The notes under the pieces were generated by a model that saw nothing but the letters and a program-made list of their open reading frames with translations, did not search any database and was not told where the DNA came from. The position numbers were made by a program, and so were the translations under genes. Positions 6,505-11,613 of a DNA stretch of 11,613 nucleotides are shown in pieces. This DNA comes from an uncultured Actinomycetes bacterium (GTDB taxonomy: Bacteria; Actinomycetota; Thermoleophilia; Solirubrobacterales; 70-9), in contig CAMLHB010000060.1 in NCBI GenBank assembly GCA_946479725.1, positions 1 to 11,613 on the forward strand, in the 5' to 3' direction. The first letter of the stretch is position 1; every line of letters starts with the position of its first letter.

Positions 6505-6521
6505 ATGATCTTGCCGATCAT
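6505..6521. repeat. Inverted repeat ATGATC-N5-GATCAT
   Basis: A perfect 17-base dyad with 6-bp arms (6505-6510, 6516-6521), 6 bases from the previous inverted repeat, in the divergent intergenic region. It resembles a small operator. Two adjacent dyads of different sequence suggest a regulated divergent promoter. This is an observation of symmetry only; no binding protein can be named. Confidence 0.45.
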
Positions 6522-6619
6522 CGTAGAGACGTGCCGGCTCGGGCCGGGGGCTGAACGGGCGGTTGCACCCTGGATCCGAGATTGCACTTCTTCAGCGAGG
6601 AAATGGGTAGAAGTTCGGC

Positions 6620-6624
6620 GGGAG
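6620..6624 (+). promoter_or_regulatory. Ribosome binding site deciding the PHP phosphatase start
   Basis: GGGAG sits 5 bases before GTG 6630, an ideal spacing. The in-frame alternatives, TTG 6582 and ATG 6603, have no properly spaced site (GAGGAA runs directly into ATG 6603). Confidence 0.65.
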
Positions 6625-6629
6625 ATGCC

Positions 6630-7361
6630 GTGATCGACCTCCACTGCCACATCCTCGACGCGATCGACGACGGGGCCCGCGACGCCGACGACAGCGTTGC
6701 GATGGCGCGTCAGGCGGAGGCCGACGGGATCGAAGCAGTCTGCGCCACCCCGCACATCCGCCACGACCACGATGTCCGGATCGAGGAACTGGCGGCGCGG
6801 GTGCGCGGCCTGAACGAGCGGCTGCAGCGGGAACTTGTCGCGGTGCGGATTCTCCGGGGTGGCGAGGTCGCGGAGACGGCGCTGGAAGGATTGAGCGACG
6901 AGCAGTTGCAGTTGGTCGCCCTCGGGAGCGGGAATTGGATCCTGCTGGAGCCGGCGCCGGGGCCGCTCGACGACAGCCTCCTGCGGCGGGTCGGCCACCT
7001 GTCCGACCGTGGCTACCGAACGATCGTCGCCCACCCCGAGCGCCACCTCTCGGCCGACATGTTCGAGCGGATGGCGGCGCTGGTCGTCGAGGGGGCGCTG
7101 ATCCAGGCGACCGCCGACTTCTTCCTCCGCGAGAAGATGGCGAAGGGGATGCTGGCGATGGCCGAGAAGGGTCTCGTCCACGTCCTCTCCAGCGACGCCC
7201 ACACCGTCCTCGGCGGCCGCCCGGTGCGGATCTCCCCGGCCCTCGAGCGCCTGCGCGAGGTCGAGCTGCTGGCCCCGCACCTCGAGTGGATCGCCGAGAC
7301 CGCCCCGCACGCAATCGTCAACGGAATGCCCCTAAACGCCCCCTTCGAGCCCAATCTCTAG
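6630..7361 (+). CDS. PHP-domain phosphatase of the CpsB/CapC (YwqE-like) family
   Basis: A 243-aa metal-dependent phosphoesterase. In the CpsB/CapC family these are Mn-dependent protein-tyrosine phosphatases that act with capsule or exopolysaccharide kinases. Starting at GTG 6630 gives MIDLHCHILDAIDDG, the exact place where family members normally begin. Metal-ligand motifs are all present: HxH (H5, H7), D13-D14, TPH (H42), GGE (E79), HPERH (H135, H139) and SSDAH (D189, H191). Length is typical. No tyrosine kinase or polysaccharide-synthesis gene is adjacent, so the substrate is unknown; related PHP proteins include histidinol phosphatases, but IDDG and HPERH favour CpsB/CapC. Its TAG lies one base before a hairpin that fills the gap to the convergent PfkB gene. 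Confidence 0.88.
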   Translation: MIDLHCHILDAIDDGARDADDSVAMARQAEADGIEAVCATPHIRHDHDVRIEELAARVRGLNERLQRELVAVRILRGGEVAETALEGLSDEQLQLVALGSGNWILLEPAPGPLDDSLLRRVGHLSDRGYRTIVAHPERHLSADMFERMAALVVEGALIQATADFFLREKMAKGMLAMAEKGLVHVLSSDAHTVLGGRPVRISPALERLREVELLAPHLEWIAETAPHAIVNGMPLNAPFEPNL

Positions 7362-7362
7362 G

Positions 7363-7410
7363 TCGTTTCCAGACTTTGGGTCCCTGTAGGGGCCCAAAGT
7401 CTGGAAACGA
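7363..7410. terminator. Long hairpin filling the gap between convergent genes
   Basis: Arms 7363-7380 and 7393-7410 are exact reverse complements (18 bp). Pairing continues inward through one G-T wobble and three G-C pairs (7381-7384 with 7389-7392) to a 4-base TGTA loop, giving about 22 bp. The left arm begins one base after the PHP phosphatase stop (7359-7361), and the right arm ends directly against the PfkB stop (7411-7413 on the minus strand). There is no T-tract on either side. It probably acts as a bidirectional terminator or as a 3'-end stabiliser. Confidence 0.8.
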
Positions 7411-8343
7411 TCAATCCAGGGGGCGGAGTTGGACGCGGGGGGCCAGCTGCTCGATCACGTCGCGGGAGCCGGTGCCGAGGCCGGCGCGGAGGAAGTTGGT
7501 GGCGCCGGCGGCGGCGCTGAGGCGGAGGACGTCGTCCCACTCGCGGCCGCCGGCGATCGTCGCCGCCAGGGCGCCCATCATCGAGTCGCCGCAGCCCTCG
7601 CGGGAGCCGCGCTCGAACTTCGGCGGCGTCAGCTCGCAGAAGCTGCCGTCGCGCAGCGCCAGGGCCGGCTCGCCGGCGCGGGTGACGATCACGCTCTCGG
7701 CACCCGCCTCGCGCACCCGCTCCATCGCCGCCCGCATCCGCTCCTCGGTGTCGACCGCGTCGGAGACGAAGCCGGCGATCTGCCAGTCGTTGATCTTGAC
7801 CAGGTCCGGCTTGCCCTCGAGGGCGTTGTCGAGGCGGGGGGAGGAGAGGTCGACGATCACCGGCTTGCCGTTCGCCTTCACGTCGGCGACCAGGCCGCCG
7901 TAGATCTCCAGCGGCACGGTGTTGTCTGGGTAGGGACCGCAGACCGCGAGCAGGTCGCACTCCAGGGCCGCGGCGACGGTGACCGAGAAGAGGTCGTCGA
8001 CCTCGTGGCGGGAGGCGGGCAGGGCGGCGCTCTGGGCGACCGGCTCGCGCTCGCCGCTGCGGCGGTCGTGGATGTAGGCGCCGCTCGGCTCGGCCGTCTC
8101 GACCAACCGCAGCTCGATCGGCATCTCCGCCAGCAGCGGCCGCAGCACGGCGCCGACCTCGCCGCCGATGAACCCGCAGAGGACCGGCTCGGCCCCCAGC
8201 TCGGCCGCCATCCGCGCCACCCAGACCCCCTGGCCGGCGGCGTGGACGTGGATGTCGTCGCCGCCGTCGGCGCTGAAGGACTCGATCGCGATCGAGACCA
8301 TCGGGTTGGGGCTGAAGATCGCGAGTTTGGGCTTTTTCGGCAT
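7411..8343 (-). CDS. PfkB-family sugar kinase
   Basis: A 310-aa ribokinase-fold kinase, probably phosphorylating a sugar or sugar phosphate with ATP. The N-terminal SPNPMVSIAIESF and AAGQGVWVARMAAELGA (35-51) resemble the 1-phosphofructokinase/tagatose-6-phosphate kinase branch. The C-terminal anion-hole and catalytic motif is EGCGDSMMGAL, with base D253, matching GAGDSMVAG of that branch. Oddities: the usual GGKGxNVA substrate motif reads AGQGVWVA, with Lys to Gln (Q38) and Asn to Trp (W41), which suggests a different substrate. The protein also keeps the GAYIHDRRSGE beta-sheet lid region. No PTS or fru genes are adjacent. The ATG at 8343 is preceded by TAGGAT and lacks a strong ribosome binding site. 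Confidence 0.85.
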   Translation of the reverse strand: MPKKPKLAIFSPNPMVSIAIESFSADGGDDIHVHAAGQGVWVARMAAELGAEPVLCGFIGGEVGAVLRPLLAEMPIELRLVETAEPSGAYIHDRRSGEREPVAQSAALPASRHEVDDLFSVTVAAALECDLLAVCGPYPDNTVPLEIYGGLVADVKANGKPVIVDLSSPRLDNALEGKPDLVKINDWQIAGFVSDAVDTEERMRAAMERVREAGAESVIVTRAGEPALALRDGSFCELTPPKFERGSREGCGDSMMGALAATIAGGREWDDVLRLSAAAGATNFLRAGLGTGSRDVIEQLAPRVQLRPLD

Positions 8344-8349
8344 CGGTTG

Positions 8350-8355
8350 ATCCTA
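8350..8355 (-). promoter_or_regulatory. Probable -10 box for leaderless PfkB transcription
   Basis: On the minus strand TAGGAT, a good actinobacterial -10 sequence, ends 6 bases before the ATG at 8343, which would place the transcript start at the start codon. This is the same 6-base geometry as TACCCT before the nitroreductase gene. No clear -35 box lies 16-18 bases further upstream. An AGGA inside the same hexamer could alternatively serve as a weak ribosome binding site. Confidence 0.4.
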
Positions 8356-8397
8356 GGCTGCGGGGGAGAGAAAGCGGGCGGAGAGCCTTATGGAGGG

Positions 8398-8702
8398 ATG
8401 GACCATCTTCGTCAGTCAATCCCCGTCGCAGAGGACTTTCGAACCCGCCTGCGCGGCCTCGCCTTCCGCGACCGCGCCGATGCGGGACCGGGTCTGCTGA
8501 TCCCGCGCTGCGCCAGCGTCCACACCTTCGGCATGCGCTTCCGGCTCGACGTCTACTTCCTCGGCCGCGATGGCCGGGTTCTCTCCGTAAGACGAGCGGT
8601 GCCGCCACGTCAGCTCGTCTGGCATCGCGGAGCTTCCGCAATTTTGGAGATTCCGGCGGCGTCGGAGGGGGAGAGTTTTCCTCCCCCCGGCCTTAGGCCC
8701 GC

Positions 8703-8727
<25 letters not shown>
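8398..8727 (+). CDS. DUF192-family protein, short form
   Basis: A 109-aa protein with the DUF192 (PF02643) core: FRTRLRGLAFRD, then PGLLIPRCASVHTFGMRFRLDVYFL (about 31-55), LSVRRAVPPRQLVWHRGA and ILEIPA. The family has no firmly established biochemical role. Where most members continue with a short glycine-containing end after the LELPAG-like strand, this one has an unrelated Ser/Pro tail (ending CSPNEKR). The last strand may therefore be missing. No signal peptide or lipobox is present. The start is ATG 8398, although GGAGGG abuts it without spacer and an upstream ATG (8390) is out of frame. The gene overlaps the following response-regulator gene by 25 bases, and its upstream gap of 54 bases is shared with the divergent PfkB gene. 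Confidence 0.8.
8667..8687 (+). repeat. Small hairpin at the DUF192/response-regulator junction
   Basis: GGGGGAG (8667-8673) pairs with CTCCCCC (8681-8687) around AGTTTTC, inside the 3' end of the DUF192 gene and 15 bases before the response-regulator ATG. A GGCC-TTA-GGCC dyad follows at 8689-8699. The structures could affect read-through or translation of the regulator; they may also be chance in a purine-rich coding stretch. Confidence 0.4.
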
Positions 8728-9416
<689 letters not shown>

Positions 9417-9430
9417 CCAGGAGGACCGGG

Positions 9431-9460
9431 CGACGCCCCCGGACTGGCACGGGGGCGTCG
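9431..9460. terminator. Hairpin between convergent response-regulator and ArsR-like genes
   Basis: Arms 9431-9441 and 9450-9460 pair perfectly over 11 bp (CGACGCCCCCG) with an 8-base loop. It sits in the 54-base gap between the stop of the response regulator (9416) and the stop of the convergent regulator gene (9471). GGAAAAG, not a T-tract, follows on the plus strand; on the minus strand no T-tract follows either. A bidirectional terminator is the likely role. Confidence 0.75.
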
Positions 9461-9470
9461 GGAAAAGCCC

Positions 9471-10067
9471 TTACTTCTTCGCCTTGGCCTTCTTCGCGGG
9501 GACCTCGAAGTGCATGATCGCCAGCTTCGTGGAGATTCCGTCGGCCTTGCTGTCGAGGCGCTTGGCGGCTTCCTTCTGGATCTCGCTCGACTTCTTCACC
9601 GCGTCGGCGAGGACCTTGTTGAGGTCCTTCCAGCCCTGCTCGTCGAGCAGGAGCGGGGTGTCGGAGAGGTGCGAGTCCTTGCGCTTCTCGATCGTGCCCT
9701 CGGCCATTGCCTCGGTCGCGCTCTGGCCGATCGACTCGAGGATCGAGCCGGAGATGCCTTTGCGGGCCGAGGCCGGGATCTTGCCCCAGTCGGAGTCGCT
9801 GAGGAAGGCGCGGTCGGTGGCGCGGTAGAAGTGCTCGACGGCGCCGCGCCGCGGCTCCGTTTTCACCAATTCGACGCAATCGTATTCGAGCAGCGTTTTG
9901 ACGTGGTAGCTGACGTTGCCCAGGGGCTCGCCGAGCTCCTGAGCCAGTTGGTTCGGGCTCGAGATCCCTTTGTGCAGGGAGCTGAGGATGCGAACGCGCA
10001 GGGGGTGGGCAAGGGCCTTCGCAAGCTGCTGCGTGATGCCCTCTGGTGACGTTCGGGATTGTGGCAA
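9471..10067 (-). CDS. ArsR-like winged-helix transcriptional regulator with long C-terminal region
   Basis: A 198-aa regulator. Residues about 11-90 form a winged helix of the ArsR/HTH_20 type: ITQQLAKALAHPLRVRIL, then a recognition region (SSPNQLAQELGEPLGNVSYHVKTL, positions about 33-56) and wing (VELVKTEPRRGAVEHFYRAT). The C-terminal about 105 residues are mostly helical (a SILESIGQSATEAMAEGTI stretch, then DLNKVLADAVKKSSEIQKEA), likely for dimerisation or ligand sensing, and end in the lysine-rich PAKKAKAKK. No metal-binding cysteine pair typical of ArsR/SmtB is present. The TTG at 10067 is chosen because GGAGGT lies 6 bases upstream; longer readings to 10238 add 57 residues without domain character. 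It is divergent from the kinase gene across a 378-base gap. Confidence 0.8.
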   Translation of the reverse strand: MPQSRTSPEGITQQLAKALAHPLRVRILSSLHKGISSPNQLAQELGEPLGNVSYHVKTLLEYDCVELVKTEPRRGAVEHFYRATDRAFLSDSDWGKIPASARKGISGSILESIGQSATEAMAEGTIEKRKDSHLSDTPLLLDEQGWKDLNKVLADAVKKSSEIQKEAAKRLDSKADGISTKLAIMHFEVPAKKAKAKK

Positions 10068-10073
10068 GGGAGG

Positions 10074-10079
10074 ACCTCC
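10074..10079 (-). promoter_or_regulatory. Ribosome binding site fixing the TTG start of the ArsR-like gene
   Basis: On the minus strand GGAGGT lies exactly 6 bases before TTG 10067, a near-perfect Shine-Dalgarno match. The site is the left half of a GGAGG-T-CCTCC dyad, so it could also be part of a protein-binding site. Confidence 0.75.
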
Positions 10080-10135
10080 GTTTCTTCGCTCGGGCGGAGA
10101 GACGTTTGGTGGCAGGAGCACCCGAGTTACTAGAC

Positions 10136-10164
10136 AAGTATTCCAAAACGGTAGGCGGGAACAA
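10136..10164 (-). promoter_or_regulatory. Candidate promoter of the ArsR-like gene
   Basis: On the minus strand TTGTTC (10164-10159) and ATACTT (10141-10136) are separated by 17 bases and resemble a housekeeping sigma promoter. The transcript would have a leader of about 60 bases. The match is partial, so confidence is low. Confidence 0.35.
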
Positions 10165-10242
10165 GTGTCGCTCGGGAAATATGCAGTGATTGAGATCGAC
10201 TGGTCTAATCGGTTGCAATCGCTGTCAGACCCCGGCACTAAT

Positions 10243-10270
10243 TTGACACCGATCTCTGTCGGGTTAGGGT
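10243..10270 (+). promoter_or_regulatory. Candidate promoter of the sensor kinase gene
   Basis: A perfect TTGACA (10243-10248) is followed after 16 bases by TAGGGT (10265-10270), a -10 form common in high-GC actinobacteria. Transcription would start near 10277, leaving a leader of about 170 bases before the kinase ATG at 10446. Confidence 0.55.
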
Positions 10271-10411
10271 CGAAGCAGTCGCGCCCGTCCTCTTCTCGCG
10301 CCTGGCCGAGATCGCTTCGAGGGCGGGTGCGCTGCTCGCCGTGGCTAAGTCCGCGATTTGCGGATCACATGTCGGGACAGTGGGGGAGAGTTCGGTGGGC
10401 TCGTTCCTTAT

Positions 10412-10429
10412 TGCTGCATGAACGCAGCA
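10412..10429 (+). repeat. Hairpin in the leader of the kinase gene
   Basis: TGCTGC (10412-10417) pairs with GCAGCA (10424-10429) around ATGAAC, 16 bases before the kinase start. It is just upstream of the weak GGGGATCGGAT purine stretch and could influence ribosome access. A short stem of this kind may also be chance. Confidence 0.35.
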
Positions 10430-10445
10430 GGGGATCGGATCTGAG

Positions 10446-11156
10446 ATGCCGCTGGAGCTGTCCGAGCTGGCCGGCGGCCTGCCCATCGCCTTTTCCCTCG
10501 CGATGGCAAGCGGTATCACCGCGCTGCGCGAGGGCCGGCGCCGCACCTCGCTGAACGAGGCGATGCACGAGCTGCGCCGCCCCCTGCAAGGGCTGGCTCT
10601 CTCGCTGCCGAGCGGGGCGGGGTCGCAGGAGCAGTCCGACTCCTGCCTGCGGATGGCGATCGCCGCCTTGGAGGAGTTGGACCGGGAGATCAACGGACAG
10701 GCCGCCGCGGCACCGGGTAACCCTGTCCCGCTGCTGTTCCTCGTCGAGTCGGCACTGAGGCGTTGGCGGGCTCGCGCCGAGATCTCCCGTCGCCCGCTGA
10801 GCCTCAACTGGGCGGCTGGCGAATCGACCTTGGAAGTCGACCGGATGGGCCTCGCCCGGGCACTGGACAACCTGATCAGCAACGCGTTCGAGCACGGTAC
10901 GGGGCCGGTTGAAGTGGAAGTGACCGACGACGATGGTGCGGTACGGCTCCTGGTCCGTGACGGCGGTCGTAAGGAGCCGGGGTGCCACCGTCGACTCCGG
11001 CGCCTGGTCGGCGTGGGGGGAGACCGGCGCCACGGGCACGGCCTGAGAATCGTGCGACGAGTGGCAGCGAGCTGCGGCGGCAGCTTCGCGCTGCGGTGCT
11101 CGCCGGGGGCCACCGAGGCTCGCCTCGTGTTGCCGTTGCGGGGCAGGGCGCGATGA
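10446..11156 (+). CDS. Compact sensor histidine kinase
   Basis: A 236-aa kinase. A short N terminus with one moderately hydrophobic stretch (GGLPIAFSLAMASGITAL, about 10-27) may be a single membrane helix; no sensor domain is present. The H-box is LNEAMHELRRPLQGL with phosphoacceptor H41. The ATPase domain has the N-box LDNLISNAFEHG (about 140-151, N146), a G1 box reduced to VRDGG, and a G2 region HGHGLRIVRRVAASCGG. Between G1 and G2 it is unusually rich in Arg/His/Gly and the usual ATP-lid phenylalanine is not obvious, so activity may be altered. The ATG at 10446 follows an in-frame stop at 10419. Its TGA overlaps the ATG of the CpaB-like gene (ATGA), pointing to joint control with pilus assembly. 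The response regulator at 8703 is a possible partner. Confidence 0.82.
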   Translation: MPLELSELAGGLPIAFSLAMASGITALREGRRRTSLNEAMHELRRPLQGLALSLPSGAGSQEQSDSCLRMAIAALEELDREINGQAAAAPGNPVPLLFLVESALRRWRARAEISRRPLSLNWAAGESTLEVDRMGLARALDNLISNAFEHGTGPVEVEVTDDDGAVRLLVRDGGRKEPGCHRRLRRLVGVGGDRRHGHGLRIVRRVAASCGGSFALRCSPGATEARLVLPLRGRAR

Positions 11157-11613
11157 GCCGGCGCCGCCGTGCCCTCGCCTTCCTCCTCGCCGCGGCGCTG
11201 GCCGCAGCTGCGGCTGCGGCGCTCGCCGACGGCTACGGGAAGAGCGTGGTCAGGGGCTACGGCGAGCTGCGGCCGGTTTTGATCGCGAGCGAAGACCTGC
11301 GGCCGGGGAAGAGGATCGACCCCCGCCTCGCTGCGGAGTCCCTGGAGGTGCGCCGGGTGCCGATTCGCTTCGCGCCGCCGGCTGTGCTGGCGGCGCCGCG
11401 GGAAGCGGTCGGCCTCACCCCGGCGGTGACGATCCCGCAGGGCTCCTACGTGCTGGCGACCTCCCTGCGGGCGGGTCGGGGAGCCCGTCCCGGATCCGTG
11501 CTGCCGAAGGGGCGGCGGCCGGTAGAGATCCTCGTCAGCGGCTCCGGCGCCCTCTCGGTCTTCGGTGGCCAGCCGGTGGGCGCGCTCGTCGACGTCGTCG
11601 TCACCACCGAACC
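11153..11613 (+). CDS. cpaB: CpaB/RcpC-like SAF-domain Flp pilus assembly protein (partial)
   Basis: The frame opening at ATG 11153 stays open to the window end (153 residues seen), so the C terminus is missing. It begins with a basic MSRRRRA and an alanine-rich membrane or signal helix (about 7-27). Next come LIASEDLRPGKRIDPRLAAE and VRRVPIRFAPPAVL, the SAF-like pattern of CpaB proteins, and VTIPQGSYVLATSL. A second beta-rich region ends in GALVDVVVTTE. CpaB proteins are periplasmic or surface-side parts of Flp/Tad pilus assembly, so further tad genes are expected to the right. It overlaps the kinase gene by 4 bases. A SAF-domain protein outside the pilus pathway cannot be excluded from this fragment. 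Confidence 0.75.
   Translation, partial: MSRRRRALAFLLAAALAAAAAAALADGYGKSVVRGYGELRPVLIASEDLRPGKRIDPRLAAESLEVRRVPIRFAPPAVLAAPREAVGLTPAVTIPQGSYVLATSLRAGRGARPGSVLPKGRRPVEILVSGSGALSVFGGQPVGALVDVVVTTE

Larger units (their letters stand above)
10068..10445. other. Long divergent intergenic region
   Basis: A 378-base non-coding stretch, richer in A+T than its neighbours, especially at 10120-10260. It holds a candidate minus-strand promoter for the ArsR-like gene (10136-10164), a candidate plus-strand promoter for the kinase gene (10243-10270), a TCCGC-GATTT-GCGGA dyad (10350-10364) and a hairpin at 10412-10429. Frames across it carry no recognisable protein. It is the main regulatory region of the window. 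Confidence 0.6.

Noticed and set aside
7429..8397. Long plus-strand frame leading into the DUF192 gene
   Set aside because: It is antisense to the PfkB gene; only the part from ATG 8398 shows DUF192 motifs.
10068..10238. 57-residue N-terminal extension of the ArsR-like protein
   Set aside because: No domain character, and it would run across the candidate promoter; GGAGGT at ideal spacing marks TTG 10067.

Overview
The window reads as one stretch of a very GC-rich chromosome with dense, short-spaced genes, GTG and TTG starts alongside ATG, ATGA/GTGA stop-start overlaps and GC-biased third codon positions. With an ECF vitamin transporter carrying an alpha/alpha-barrel domain, a FAD-type glycerol-3-phosphate dehydrogenase, a PhoB-type regulator and the start of a Flp/Tad pilus gene, this suggests a high-GC Gram-positive actinobacterium, perhaps of the Thermoleophilia/Solirubrobacterales kind. 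That placement is inference from style and gene content; there is no rRNA or tRNA here to settle it.

Layout. (1) 1-2809, plus strand: an ECF-type ABC ATPase, possibly the second half of a longer protein starting outside the window, overlapped by a large S component fused to an extracellular prenyltransferase/transcobalamin-like barrel. Together they look like most of a vitamin importer, possibly for cobalamin. (2) 2856-5866, plus strand: a likely operon of a small nitroreductase, glpD, and a Rho-like protein that keeps the Rho N domain but has lost the ATPase residues. (3) 5880-5987: a three-tier palindrome between convergent genes. (4) 5992-8343: an unrecognised 155-aa gene (minus), a CpsB/CapC-type PHP phosphatase (plus) and a PfkB sugar kinase (minus). 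The last two converge on a hairpin that fills the whole gap. (5) 8398-9416, plus strand: a short DUF192 gene overlapping an OmpR/PhoB-type response regulator. (6) 9471-10067, minus strand: an ArsR-like winged-helix regulator, with a hairpin between it and the response regulator. (7) 10068-10445: a long regulatory gap. (8) 10446-11613, plus strand: a compact sensor kinase overlapping a CpaB/SAF pilus-assembly gene cut by the window end.

Functionally the window joins nutrient uptake (ECF), redox and carbon metabolism (nitroreductase, GlpD, PfkB), envelope or pilus functions (PHP phosphatase, CpaB) and three regulators. The two features least explained by standard annotation are the Rho pseudoenzyme at 5081-5866 and the S component fused to a barrel at 776-2809. 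A recurrent structural theme is long, near-perfect hairpins without U-tracts at all three convergent gene junctions, plus one lying in an open coding frame at the left edge. No CRISPR array, insertion sequence, tRNA or rRNA was seen.
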